A stretch of DNA of 64,000 nucleotides from Gammaproteobacteria bacterium (GTDB taxonomy: Bacteria; Pseudomonadota; Gammaproteobacteria; Chromatiales; Chromatiaceae): contig RZZN01000020.1 of the NCBI GenBank assembly GCA_009929855.1, positions 1 through 64,000 on the forward strand. Direction: 5' to 3'. The translations under genes were made by a program, and so were the position numbers. Position 1 is the stretch's first letter. Every line of letters begins with the position of its first letter. The notes beneath the pieces are model-generated. The model was given only the letters and a program-made list of their open reading frames with translations, was not told where the DNA came from and did no database searches. This document shows, in pieces, positions 7,953-17,041 of this stretch.

Positions 7953-9060
7953 GGAGTCGGGGCCTCCAGGCCCTAAGGGAGTCGGGGCCTCCAGGCCCCG
8001 AGTGAGGATCTTCGCGCGCCATCAGCCCAGCTCGACGTTCAGTCCCCCGTCCCATCAGCGCCCTACCTCAAGATCCGCGGCGCGAGTGTCCTTCCTCGGG
8101 GCGAGGACGCCCCGACTCCCTTGGGGCCTGCGGCCCCAAGGGAGTCGGGGCCTCCAGGCTCCAGAGGAGTCGGGGCCTCCAGGCCCCGAGTGAGGATCTT
8201 CGCGCGCCATCAGCCCAGCTCGACGTTCAGTCTCCCGTCTCCATCAGCGCCCTACCTCGCGATCCGCGGCGCGAGTGTCCTTCCTCGGGGCGAGGACGCC
8301 CCGACTCCCTTGGGGGCCTGCGGCTCCAGAGGAGTCGGGGCCTCCAGGCTCCAGAGGAGTCGGGGCCTCCAGGCCCCGAGTGAGGATCTTCGCGCGCCAT
8401 CAGTCCAGCTCGACGTTCAGTCTCCCGTCTCCATCAGTGCCCTACCTCGCGATCCGCGGCGCGAGTGTCCTTCCTCGGGGCGAGGACGCCCCGACTCCCT
8501 TGGGGCCTGCGGCCCCAGAGGAGTCGGGGCCTCCAGGCCCCGAGTGAGGATCTTCGCGCGCGATCAGCCCAGCTCGACGTTCAGTCCCCCGTTCCCATCA
8601 GCGCCCTACCTCGCGATCCGCGGCGCGAGTGTCCTTCCTCGGGGCGAGGACGCCCCGACTCCCTTGGGGGCCTGCGGCCCAGAGGAGTCGGGGCCTCCAG
8701 GCCCTAAGGGAGTCGGGGCCTCCAGGCCCCGAGTGAGGATCTTCGCGCGCGATCAGCCCAGCTCGACGTTCAGTCCCCCCGTCTCCATCAGCGCCCTACC
8801 TCGCGATCCGCGGCGCGAGTGTCCTTCCTCGGGGCGAGGACGCCCCGACTCCCTTGGGGCCTGCGGCCAAGAGGAGTCGGGGCCTCCAGGCCCCGAGTGA
8901 GGATCTTCGCGCGCCATCAGCCCAGCTCGACGTTCAGTCCCCCGGTCTCCATCATCAGTGCCCTACCTCAAGATCCGCGGCGCGAGTGTCCTTCCTCGGG
9001 GCGAGGACGCCCCGACGCCCCTGAGGTCTTAAAGGACTCGGGGTCTGGAGACTCCGACTG
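7953..9060. repeat. Tandem array of a ~140-bp element with inverted ends and nested hairpins
   Basis: Six copies can be aligned on AGTGAGGATCTTCGCGCG at 8001, 8189, 8379, 8543, 8732 and 8896, giving steps of 188, 190, 164, 189 and 164 bases. The ~25-base difference is one extra copy of a GGAGTCGGGGCCTCC unit at the junction. Each element begins GGAGTCGGGGC and ends GCCCCGACTCC (7978-8119 in the first copy), an 11-bp inverted repeat. Next to the left end GGGGCCTCCAGGCCCC folds into a small hairpin, and next to the right end CGGGGCGAGGACGCCCCG does too. Adjacent elements are joined by palindromes. The array fills the gap between the beta-lactamase and HAD genes. Open frames across it shift between copies and are not genes. 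Confidence 0.85.
8109..8151. repeat. Perfect 20-bp palindrome at an element junction
   Basis: Positions 8109-8128 and 8132-8151 are exact reverse complements separated by TGC. The stem joins the right end of one element to the left end of the next and would form a very stable hairpin in RNA or a cruciform in DNA. Other junctions in the array have shorter or imperfect versions. Confidence 0.9.
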
Positions 9061-9919
9061 CTTTTTTCTCTGATGTCATCAGTGAGGGCAGTACCCAAGT
9101 CGGCTGCACTCGGGCCTCGCGGGTGCTGACTCCGGGCGCGAGCCCGGTCCCGACCAGCACCGCATCGAGACCCGCGGCGCGGGCGCCGGCAATGTCGGTT
9201 GCGAGCTGATCGCCGAGCATGACCGGCCGGGTTGCGCCGAGTTGGCGTGTCGCGGCGTCGAAGATGGCGCGACTGGGTTTGCCGAGTCGGGTGAAGCCAA
9301 TGCCCTGGTCGGGCCAGCGCTCGCGGATGACGGCCTCGAGGATCGCGGCCAGCGACCCCGCCGTGAGACCGACCCGTCCAGGACGCACCGGATAGATGAG
9401 GTCCGGGTTGCAGAGCAGCAGCCGCAATGGCTGGCCAGCATCGAGGCGGCGCACCAGTAGACTCAAGGCCAGGTCCAGATGGTCGGGCCAGCAGACATCC
9501 CGTTGGTCGGCGATGATGATCGCCTCGGCCTCGACATCCTCGTCGAAGTGGACCGGGATGGCGCCGGCCCGCTCGGCGTAGCAGCGCGATGCCGCCGGGC
9601 CCAGCACCAGTGCGCGCACCCCATCAAGGTCGCCCGCCCAGCCGACATCGGCCAGCAGTGCACCCGAGGTCAGGATGCGCTCGGGCGGGATCGCTAGACC
9701 CAGCGCGTTGAATTCCGCGCTCAGTGTCTCGGGGAGTCGGCTGGCCGAGTTGGTGACGACCAGCCATGGGCAGCCATCGCGATTCAGGTCATGGATCAGG
9801 TCGCCGGCCCCGGGCAGGGCCCCTTGCTTGTCGACCAGCACGCCATAGGCGTCCAGCAGGAAGGCATCATAGCGACGGCGCAGCGAGGCCAGATCGGTGA
9901 GCGGTGCCAGTGTCCTCAT
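9029..9919 (-). CDS. HAD-superfamily class IIA (NagD-like) phosphatase
   Basis: The 296-residue protein has HAD motif I as DAYGVLVD (about residues 22-29), motif II in VVTNSASR, motif III lysine in RLGKPSRAIF, and motif IV in MLGDQLATDIAGA. The large cap between motifs II and III is the class IIA arrangement. Members dephosphorylate small sugar or nucleotide phosphates in the cytoplasm; the substrate is unknown. GGAG precedes the ATG by five bases. The last ten or so codons (reading VGVSRPRVL) and the stop fall in sequence derived from the neighbouring repeat array, so the original C-terminus was probably replaced or extended by the repeat. Confidence 0.8.
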   Translation of the reverse strand: MRTLAPLTDLASLRRRYDAFLLDAYGVLVDKQGALPGAGDLIHDLNRDGCPWLVVTNSASRLPETLSAEFNALGLAIPPERILTSGALLADVGWAGDLDGVRALVLGPAASRCYAERAGAIPVHFDEDVEAEAIIIADQRDVCWPDHLDLALSLLVRRLDAGQPLRLLLCNPDLIYPVRPGRVGLTAGSLAAILEAVIRERWPDQGIGFTRLGKPSRAIFDAATRQLGATRPVMLGDQLATDIAGARAAGLDAVLVGTGLAPGVSTREARVQPTWVLPSLMTSEKKAVGVSRPRVL

Positions 9920-10288
9920 CGCGTCTCCACGCCGGTTGGTGCAGTGTCAGCAACTCGAGTGAGCCAGCGCTCAACCGGTCGAGAGATCACCCGATCAAGG
10001 GATCCCCAGTCGAATGATCTGGGGAGACACTGATCAATGCCAAAATCGCGACGGGTGACCATCGCAAGAAACTGATCTTGCGAATCTCGATCCGATGGGA
10101 TCCGAATATTTCAGCGTTTCCCTGGTGCTCGAATGATCAAGTGCTCGAGTGATCAGGGTGTGGTTGTCAGGGGGCGGCGGGAGCCATACCATGGCTCCAT
10201 CGAGTCTGTTCACCGAACGACAACGCCAAGCCGACGCCCGACCTCTCTATTCTGTCACAGCGCCACTGAGCGCACGCGAGATCGCACC
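9920..10288. other. Intergenic region with a 16-bp tandem repeat
   Basis: About 370 bases without a recognisable gene separate the divergent HAD gene from the small membrane protein gene. GATCA sequences are frequent. The one ordered feature is a tandem pair of a 16-base unit at 10125-10156, listed separately. Confidence 0.4.
10125..10156. repeat. Tandem 16-bp direct repeat upstream of the small membrane protein gene
   Basis: GTGCTCGAATGATCAA is followed directly by GTGCTCGAGTGATCAG, matching at 14 of 16 positions. It could be a paired regulator-binding site for the genes to its right. No regulator gene is adjacent. Confidence 0.4.
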
Positions 10289-10471
10289 ATGAGCAATGAC
10301 AATCGCGTCACCGTTGTCGACATCCAGATCCCCTTTTGGTCGATGGTGATCTTGATGGTGAAGGCGGCCATCGCCGCCATCCCGGCCCTCTTCATCCTGA
10401 CCCTCTTGGCCATGCTCTTCTCGAGCATCATGACAGGTCTGTTCGGTGGGGCCATGGTCCGTGGGATCTAG
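10289..10471 (+). CDS. Small membrane protein of 60 residues
   Basis: The frame encodes a short polar N-terminus (about residues 1-15) followed by a long hydrophobic stretch, residues 16-50, enough for one long or two short helices. No family was recognised. The ATG was chosen because the longer frame upstream is Arg/Thr-rich and not protein-like; the ribosome site before the ATG is weak. It ends 31 bases before the DUF2256 gene and may be cotranscribed with it. Confidence 0.5.
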   Translation: MSNDNRVTVVDIQIPFWSMVILMVKAAIAAIPALFILTLLAMLFSSIMTGLFGGAMVRGI

Positions 10472-10502
10472 CCAGTGTCGGTCCGCTCAGGGTAAACCTC
10501 GC

Positions 10503-10673
10503 ATGGGTCACGCCAAGACGACTCTGCCAAGCAAACTCTGCGTGGTCTGCGGCCGACCATTCAACTGGCGGCGCAAGTGGGCGCGGGTTTGGGAGGAGGT
10601 GCGCTATTGCTCGGAGCGCTGTCGAGGGCAGCGTCGGCATGGCGCGGCCGGCAGCAAAGTGGTTGAGCCATGA
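10503..10673 (+). CDS. DUF2256 zinc-ribbon-like protein coupled to the photolyase gene
   Basis: This 56-residue basic protein contains [14 protein letters not shown] and [10 protein letters not shown], a CxxC...CxxxC arrangement that probably binds zinc. DUF2256 proteins are commonly found beside cryptochrome/photolyase-related genes. Here the stop overlaps the photolyase start as ATGA, so the two are translationally coupled. Its role is unknown; assembly or partner function for the photolyase is inference. Confidence 0.8.
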   Translation: MGHAKTTLPSKLCVVCGRPFNWRRKWARVWEEVRYCSERCRGQRRHGAAGSKVVEP

Positions 10674-12196
10674 CCAAGCTGCGACTCGTCCTGGGCGACC
10701 AACTCAACGCGGCACATCCCTGGTTTCGCCAGCCGGATCCGGATGCCGTCGTGATCATGATGGAGGTGCGCAGCGAGACCGACTCTGTCGTCCATCATGC
10801 GCAAAAGGTGCTGGCCATCTTCGCGGCGATGCGCGCCTTTGCGCGGGCACTGCGCAGCGCCGGCCATCGGGTGCATTATCTGCGAATCGGCGACGCCGAG
10901 AATCGGCAAGCCTTCGGGGCCAATCTCGACTGGCTCGCCGCGCGGTACCGGGCACGCGCGCTCGAGCGGATGGAGGCCGATGAATGGCGTGTCGAGCGCC
11001 TGCTCGAGGAGGCCGCGGCCCAACTCGGTTTGCCGACGATCGTCGTCGATGCGGCACACTTTGTCTGCGCGCGAGCACCCTTGGCCGAGGCCTTCGCCCA
11101 ACGGGTTCCGCGTCTGGAGATCTTCTATCGCGACCTGCGGCGTCGCCATCGCATCCTGCTCGATGAGCAGGGCAAGCCAGTGGGCGGACGCTGGAACTTC
11201 GATGCCGAGAACCGTGCCCGCTGGCCGGGAACCCCGCCCGCGCCGGCATGGCCCTGGGCCGCAACCGATCTCTCATCCCTGTGGCAAGAGATCCTCGCCG
11301 CCGGCGTACGCACGCTCGGATCCCCCAGTGCCGAAGCGCTCGCCTGGCCCCTGACGCGCGCCCAGGCCCGCGCCGGACTGCGGGCCTTCGTCGAGCAGGC
11401 GCTACCGTCTTTCGGCCGGTTTCAGGATGCCATGAGTTGGGACGAGCCGCTCTTGTTCCACTCGGCCCTCTCATTCGCACTCAACACCAAGATGCTGCAT
11501 CCGCGCGAGGTCATCGATGCCGCGCTCCACGCCTTCGCGGCGGGTCGGATCGACATCGCCGCCTGCGAGGGATTCGTCCGTCAGATCCTCGGCTGGCGCG
11601 AATATATCCGCGGCGTCTACTGGGGGCGGATGCCGGACTATGCGCGCATCAACGCACTCGCCGCGCACCGCCCCTTGCCGCGTTGGTATTGGAGTGGCGA
11701 GACCGGCATGGCCTGTCTGCGCGCGGCCATCGGTCAGTCACTGCGACTCGCCTACGCCCATCATATCCAGCGCCTGATGCTCACCGGCAACTTCGCCCTG
11801 TTGGCCGGCTGTGACCCCGATGCGGTCGACGCCTGGTATCTCGGCATCTATATCGACGCCTTCGAATGGGTCGAGATGCCCAACACCCGTGGCATGAGCC
11901 TCTATGCCGACGGCGGACTGGTGGCCAGCAAGCCCTACGCCGCCTCGGCGAGCTACATCGGTCGCCAGTCCGACTACTGCAAGCGCTGCCGCTACGACCC
12001 GCGCCGCCGCCACGGCGCGAGCGCCTGTCCATTCAATGCTCTCTATTGGGCGTTCCTGGTCCGTCACGAGACCGAGCTCGGTGCCAACCCACGCATGGCC
12101 ATGCCGTACCGGTCCTGGCAACGCCTGGGCGAGGACGAGCGCGAGGCGACACTCGGGCATGCGCGAACCCTGCTCGATCGATTGGATGATCTTTGA
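10670..12196 (+). CDS. Iron-sulfur photolyase/cryptochrome-related protein (FeS-BCP, PhrB-type)
   Basis: The 508-residue protein starts with [10 protein letters not shown], characteristic of the photolyase-related family that includes the bacterial (6-4) photolyases with FAD, a 4Fe-4S cluster and a lumazine-type antenna. FAD-domain landmarks include [11 protein letters not shown] and [12 protein letters not shown]. Four cysteines expected to hold the cluster are visible: one in LAGCDP, two in YCKRC and one in ACPFNALYW. These enzymes repair UV lesions with blue light in the cytoplasm. The lumazine antenna, if used, could draw on the riboflavin pathway whose genes lie at 56369-60068; that link is only a biochemical observation. 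Confidence 0.9.
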   Translation: MTKLRLVLGDQLNAAHPWFRQPDPDAVVIMMEVRSETDSVVHHAQKVLAIFAAMRAFARALRSAGHRVHYLRIGDAENRQAFGANLDWLAARYRARALERMEADEWRVERLLEEAAAQLGLPTIVVDAAHFVCARAPLAEAFAQRVPRLEIFYRDLRRRHRILLDEQGKPVGGRWNFDAENRARWPGTPPAPAWPWAATDLSSLWQEILAAGVRTLGSPSAEALAWPLTRAQARAGLRAFVEQALPSFGRFQDAMSWDEPLLFHSALSFALNTKMLHPREVIDAALHAFAAGRIDIAACEGFVRQILGWREYIRGVYWGRMPDYARINALAAHRPLPRWYWSGETGMACLRAAIGQSLRLAYAHHIQRLMLTGNFALLAGCDPDAVDAWYLGIYIDAFEWVEMPNTRGMSLYADGGLVASKPYAASASYIGRQSDYCKRCRYDPRRRHGASACPFNALYWAFLVRHETELGANPRMAMPYRSWQRLGEDEREATLGHARTLLDRLDDL

Positions 12197-12662
12197 AGCG
12201 ATCCTCATGGTGGCGTGTCGGGATCAACCGCTCGGTGATCTCATGATCCGCGTGCCACTGATCAGGAGCGAGTGTCAGAACCGCGTCCAATCAACCCTGT
12301 CCCGCTGGGGTGATCTGGGGCCGCCGGTTGGCGGCCACCATCAATGCCGAGTGTGCTCGGTGTCCTGTTCGAGCCCATCAGGAGACCAGACCACGCCTCC
12401 CGTCCCCAATGCGGATTGCTGCGTTCAGGTGTGAATCCAGCATTTGCATGACGTGGTGGCGCAACGGCCAAATTCAGGGTGCATGACCCCTGTCCAAGCC
12501 TGTCCAAGAGGCCCATCTGATCCGAGCCTGACGAAGGCCAATCGACTTCAGTTATCATAGTGACACACTTGAAATCCGACCCTAGTCCGGTCGAGTAGAT
12601 CACGCCCGGTTCAGCGGCGCGCACTCAACCAATGCACGCCATCCCGTTGAGGAGTCGAACGC
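12197..12662. other. Intergenic region upstream of the sensor operon
   Basis: About 465 bases with no supported gene. Frames on both strands are low-complexity shadows. A short direct repeat (CTGTCCAAG twice near 12490-12510) and an AT-richer patch near 12545-12575 (TTATCATAGTGACACAC) are the only points of note; the latter is a plausible promoter zone for the operon that starts at 12663. A GAGG lies ahead of that start. Confidence 0.35.
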
Positions 12663-13556
12663 ATGAAGATCCATCGCTGGTTGGCCCGTGGCTTAGTTGG
12701 TCTAGTATGCCTGTGCGCGGCCGCCACGGTCGGCGCCGCTGATCTGAAAGAGATCCAGGAGCGCGGTGTATTGCGCCACTTGGGCATTCCCTACGCCAAC
12801 TTCATCACCGCGGATGGCCAGGGATTCGACGTCGAAATGGTGCAGGGCTTCGCCCGCGAGATCGGTGTCCGCTATGAACTGGTGTATTCCGATTTCATCA
12901 ATATCATCCGTGACCTGCTGGGCCAGGAGGTGGTCCGCAAGGATGGCGAGGTCAGCCTGAGCGGCGATTTCCCGGTGCGCGGCGACATCATCGCCACGGG
13001 TTTCACCATCCTACCCTGGCGGGAGAAGGTCCTGCTGTACTCGGCCCCAACCTTCCCCTCCCAGGTGCTGGCCGTGACTCGGACCGAATCGGCTCATGAC
13101 CCCGTCCCCGCCCAGAGCGACCTGCCCGCGGAAATCCGCGAGACCCGCAAGCTTCTGGGAGGCAAGAGCCTGTTGGTCATGGAGAAGACTTGCCTTGATC
13201 CGGCGAACTATGATCTCAAGGATGCTGGTATCGACCTGCGACCCTATACCGCGAGCACCAACCTCAGCGAAATGGTCCCGGCCTTGCTCGCGGATCAGGC
13301 CGACTTCACCCTGCTGGACGTGCCAGACGCACTGATCGACCTGCAACGCTGGGAGGGACGGATCAAGGTCATCGGCCCGGTTTCCGAGCTCCAGGATCTG
13401 GCCGTCGCCTTTCCCCGCTCCTCTCCGCAACTCCGCGCCGCCTTCGATCAATACCTCACCCGGATCAAGGGGGATGGCACCTACGACAAGCTGGTCAACA
13501 AGTACTACCCAGGGGTCCGTCACTACTTTCCTGACTTTTTTGCCCGCAAGCCGTGA
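12663..13556 (+). CDS. Periplasmic solute-binding protein family 3, first gene of a sensory operon
   Basis: The 297-residue product has a signal peptide (residues 1-25, ending VGAA) and a family 3 solute-binding fold: the opening [18 protein letters not shown] segment, two lobes, and a C-terminal [14 protein letters not shown] pattern typical of amino-acid-binding relatives. No ABC permease or ATPase gene is nearby; the next two genes are hybrid kinases. It most likely delivers a ligand signal to the kinase rather than feeding a transporter. The stop overlaps the next start as GTGA. Confidence 0.85.
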   Translation: MKIHRWLARGLVGLVCLCAAATVGAADLKEIQERGVLRHLGIPYANFITADGQGFDVEMVQGFAREIGVRYELVYSDFINIIRDLLGQEVVRKDGEVSLSGDFPVRGDIIATGFTILPWREKVLLYSAPTFPSQVLAVTRTESAHDPVPAQSDLPAEIRETRKLLGGKSLLVMEKTCLDPANYDLKDAGIDLRPYTASTNLSEMVPALLADQADFTLLDVPDALIDLQRWEGRIKVIGPVSELQDLAVAFPRSSPQLRAAFDQYLTRIKGDGTYDKLVNKYYPGVRHYFPDFFARKP

Positions 13557-16500
13557 CGGCGCCCGACGCGCCCCGGACGGCTGGCGCTCTGTCCCCCGGG
13601 GAGCTTGACCGGTGGGCCTCAGGGCGGGTTCCGGCCCTCGCCCGCTTGACGGATGGTCTGCTGGCACGTCTGCGCATCGGCCATATCCTGGTCATCTTCG
13701 CCGTGTTCGCCGCCTTTTTCGTCGCCATCGGCGTCTTCGGCTTCCGGATCCTGGCCGGCGCGACCCTGGACACCGAGCACGAGCGCCTGGCGGCCATCGC
13801 CACACTCAAGGCGGACGAATTGGCCCGCCTTCGCCAGGGGCGGCTGGACACCATCACACTGCTGGCCAACAACAAGGTCTTTCGGGAATTGCTGACGCCC
13901 TTGCGCCAACGCGACCTCGGTAAATGGAACGAGCGGCTCTCCGCCTGGTACGACGATCAGCGCGTGACCTTTTGGCTGGCGGACACCCTCGAGAATTATG
14001 CGTTCATCAGCGCCGAGATCATCACACCCGACGGTCAACCCCTGATCAGCGCTGGGACCTCGCCTTACTCCTTGGCACTGATCCTCCCGGTCGTCACCCA
14101 GGTCATCGCCTCCGGCCAGACCGCCATGATCGATATTCAACCGGGTCAGGACGACCGCCCTTACATGGCTTACGCGGCACTGATCCCCGACAGCGGCGAG
14201 AATCAGCCCCTGGTCCTGGTGTTCACAATTGGCATCGACACCACACTGCTGCCGCTGGTGGAGCAGTGGCCCAATCCATCCCAGACTGGCAAGTTACTGC
14301 TCTTTCGCCTGAGTGAGGCGGGGATCGATCTGGTCAACCGAGCCGGTCCAGAGGCGACGCCCTTGATGGCGATCGACCCGGCCGACGAGCGGGCGCCCAT
14401 CGTCCAGGCCATTCGCCAGGGTGACGGCCTCTACCAGGGGAGCGACCACCTCGGCCGTGAGGTGGTCGCCGCGGTGCGCCAGGTCCCCGGTCTGCCGTGG
14501 CTCATTTCCGCCGAAATCGATCGGGCCGAGGTCATGGCGCCCATCCATTCACTGGCCATGCTGAGCGGGATCCTGGTCCTGCTCGCGGTCACCACCACCG
14601 CCGGTCTGCTGACCCTGATCGCCCGTCAGCAACGCAGCCGCCTGGATGAGTCCCGCTCCCTGAACGAGCAGCTCCGGCAGCGTTCATTGGAGGCCGCCGA
14701 GGCCGCCCGTGCCAAGAGCGCCTTCCTGGCCAACATGAGCCATGAGATCCGCACCCCGCTCAATGCCGTCATCGGGCTCACCCACCTGCTGATCCCGCGC
14801 TTCCCGGCCGATACCTGGGAACGGCTGAAGCTCGATCAGATCCACGTCGCCGCCCGGCATCTGCTCGACCTCATCAACAATATCCTGGACATCTCCCGGA
14901 TCGAAGCCGGAAAGATGCAGCTCGAGGAGACCGATTTCTGGCTTGACGAGCTGCTGCTGGCGAAGGTGGTCAATCTCATCGGCGAGCGTGCCCGCGCCAA
15001 GGGGATCGAGGTCATCCTCGATCTCGATCCGGCCCTGCAGCGGCCCTTGCATGGTGATCCGCTGCGCCTGGCCCAGGCCCTGCTGAACTATGTCGGCAAC
15101 GCGGTCAAATTCACCGCGGCGGGCAGCATCATCATTCGTGCCCGTGTCATGGACGAGGATGCCCACGACTGTCTGATCCGCTTCGAGGTCACCGATACCG
15201 GCATCGGCCTCACCGAGAGCCAGTGCGTGCGCGTGTTTTCGGCCTTCGAGCAGGCCGATGGCGCCACCTCGCGCCAGTATGGCGGGTCCGGTCTGGGGCT
15301 GGCCATCACCCAACGCATCGCCGCGCTCATGGACGGCGAGGTCGGCGTGGTCAGCGCGTTGGGCAAGGGCAGCACCTTCTGGTTCAGCGCACGCTTCCCC
15401 TTCTGCAAGAAGGCTCCACCCCAACCTCGACCGCAATTGCATGGTCGTAAGATCCTCATCGCCGATGACCTGCCGGAGGCCCGCGAGGTGCTGTCGGCCA
15501 TGACCGCTGGCCTCGGTATGCGCCCGACCCCGGTGTCCGATGGCCTTCAGGCCCTGGCGGAGATTCGGCGCGCCGATGCCGACCATGAACCCTATGATCT
15601 CTTTCTGCTCGATTGGCGCATGCCGGGGATGGACGGTCTGGAAACCCTTGAGCGGATGAAGGCCTTGCCCCTCGCTCAGCCGCCCCTGAGCCTGCTGGTC
15701 ACTGCCTACGATGACCCGGGGCTGCGGCAGGACGCCACGGCGGCCGGCTTCCGGCGTGTCCTGTCCAAGCCCCTGACGGCCTCGACCCTGGTGGATGCGC
15801 TGGCCGAGATCGGCGAGTTGCCCCAGGCCGCGGCGGCCGCGGTCGCACTGGAGCAGCGGGAGGCTGAACGGTTACGTCAACGCGCGGGCGGCCAGCGACT
15901 GCTGATCGCCGAGGACAATCCCGTTAACCGCGAGGTGGCGATCGAGCTGCTGGCCCCCTTCGCACTGGTCATCGACACCGCCAGCGACGGGCGCGAAGCC
16001 CTGCGCAAGGCGAGCCTCCACCCATACGACCTGGTCCTGATGGACGTCCAGATGCCGTATCTCGACGGGCTCGAGGCCACTCGGCGCATCCGCGCCCTCG
16101 CCGGTTGGGCGGATATCCCGATCCTGGCGATGACCGCAAACGCCTTTGTCGAGGACCGGGTCATCTGTTTGGAGGCTGGCATGAACGACCATATCGCCAA
16201 GCCGGTGGAGCCGGAAACGCTGTACGAGGCGCTGGTGCGCTGGCTGCCAGCACCCGCCAGCGCACCATTCGCCGCCACCCTGACACTCCCCAGCCCACCG
16301 GCCAGTGCAGCTGTCAGCCCGCCGGCCAGCCGCGCACGAGCGGCGAGTCCGGCTGCGAACACGACAGCTGCCAACCCGCCCGCCAGCCCCTCATCGGAGC
16401 TGGCCACCATCTCCCCGCAACCCGCGGCCCTGCCGACGCTGGACCTGCAGCGCGTGGAGTGGCTCACCCATGGCAAGCTCCCGGTCATGCATCGGGTCCT

Positions 16501-17041
16501 GAGCCATTTCCTCGACCAGCATCTGGACGACCCGGCCCGGTTGGCCACGCACCTGGCGGCGGGTGAGTGGTCGGAGGCCTTCGGCATCGCCCATAGCCTG
16601 AAGGGCAGCGCCGGCCAGTTGGGGGCGGTGGGACTGCGGGATCTGGCTCGGGCGGTGGAGACGTCCCTGCGCGCCGGCGGCGCTCCGGCCGCCGCCGATG
16701 TCGGCCGACTCGTCGTGGCGCTGCAAGCCACACTCGCCGCCGTCCAAGATTGGCTGGACCAGCACCCCCGCCAACCCCCGGTCGCCGAGACCGCTCAGAC
16801 GGCCAGTCCCGGCCCTGAGCTGCTCGGCAAACTCCACGAGCTGGCCGCCTTGCTCGAGGCCGTCGATGGCCGTGCCCTCATGCTGGCCGACGAGATCGCT
16901 GGCCAAGTGCCCCCGAGCCTTCCCGCGCCCGCGGCCGCTGGCTTGGCGGAGGTCTTCGCCAGCGTCCGCCGCTTCGACCTCGAGGCGGCGGCCCGGCAGC
17001 TGCGGGACCTGCTGCCCGAACTGGACCAAGCGCGATCATGA
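13553..17041 (+). CDS. Membrane hybrid sensor histidine kinase with two receivers and an HPt domain
   Basis: The 1162-residue kinase starts at GTG overlapping the previous stop. Order: a transmembrane helix (about residues 40-65), a periplasmic Cache-like region (70-325), a second helix (330-355), HisKA with SHEIRTPLN (phosphorylated His near 397), HATPase (about 500-620, with GGSGLGLAI), receiver 1 ([11 protein letters not shown], Asp near 685), receiver 2 ([11 protein letters not shown]), a Pro/Ala-rich linker, an HPt domain with AHSLKGSAG (His near 1012), and about 100 further residues. This is a complete phosphorelay. The periplasmic domain is the likely partner of the solute-binding protein. 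Its stop overlaps the next start as ATGA. Confidence 0.92.
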   Translation: MTAPDAPRTAGALSPGELDRWASGRVPALARLTDGLLARLRIGHILVIFAVFAAFFVAIGVFGFRILAGATLDTEHERLAAIATLKADELARLRQGRLDTITLLANNKVFRELLTPLRQRDLGKWNERLSAWYDDQRVTFWLADTLENYAFISAEIITPDGQPLISAGTSPYSLALILPVVTQVIASGQTAMIDIQPGQDDRPYMAYAALIPDSGENQPLVLVFTIGIDTTLLPLVEQWPNPSQTGKLLLFRLSEAGIDLVNRAGPEATPLMAIDPADERAPIVQAIRQGDGLYQGSDHLGREVVAAVRQVPGLPWLISAEIDRAEVMAPIHSLAMLSGILVLLAVTTTAGLLTLIARQQRSRLDESRSLNEQLRQRSLEAAEAARAKSAFLANMSHEIRTPLNAVIGLTHLLIPRFPADTWERLKLDQIHVAARHLLDLINNILDISRIEAGKMQLEETDFWLDELLLAKVVNLIGERARAKGIEVILDLDPALQRPLHGDPLRLAQALLNYVGNAVKFTAAGSIIIRARVMDEDAHDCLIRFEVTDTGIGLTESQCVRVFSAFEQADGATSRQYGGSGLGLAITQRIAALMDGEVGVVSALGKGSTFWFSARFPFCKKAPPQPRPQLHGRKILIADDLPEAREVLSAMTAGLGMRPTPVSDGLQALAEIRRADADHEPYDLFLLDWRMPGMDGLETLERMKALPLAQPPLSLLVTAYDDPGLRQDATAAGFRRVLSKPLTASTLVDALAEIGELPQAAAAAVALEQREAERLRQRAGGQRLLIAEDNPVNREVAIELLAPFALVIDTASDGREALRKASLHPYDLVLMDVQMPYLDGLEATRRIRALAGWADIPILAMTANAFVEDRVICLEAGMNDHIAKPVEPETLYEALVRWLPAPASAPFAATLTLPSPPASAAVSPPASRARAASPAANTTAANPPASPSSELATISPQPAALPTLDLQRVEWLTHGKLPVMHRVLSHFLDQHLDDPARLATHLAAGEWSEAFGIAHSLKGSAGQLGAVGLRDLARAVETSLRAGGAPAAADVGRLVVALQATLAAVQDWLDQHPRQPPVAETAQTASPGPELLGKLHELAALLEAVDGRALMLADEIAGQVPPSLPAPAAAGLAEVFASVRRFDLEAAARQLRDLLPELDQARS

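Noticed and set aside
8121-8900. Long open frame across the repeat array
   Set aside because: Copies differ by 24-26 bases, so the reading frame shifts between them. The frame stays open only because the repeat is GC-rich.
7953-9060. CRISPR array
   Set aside because: The units are 164-190 bases with near-identical content throughout; there are no unique 30-40 base spacers and no cas genes.
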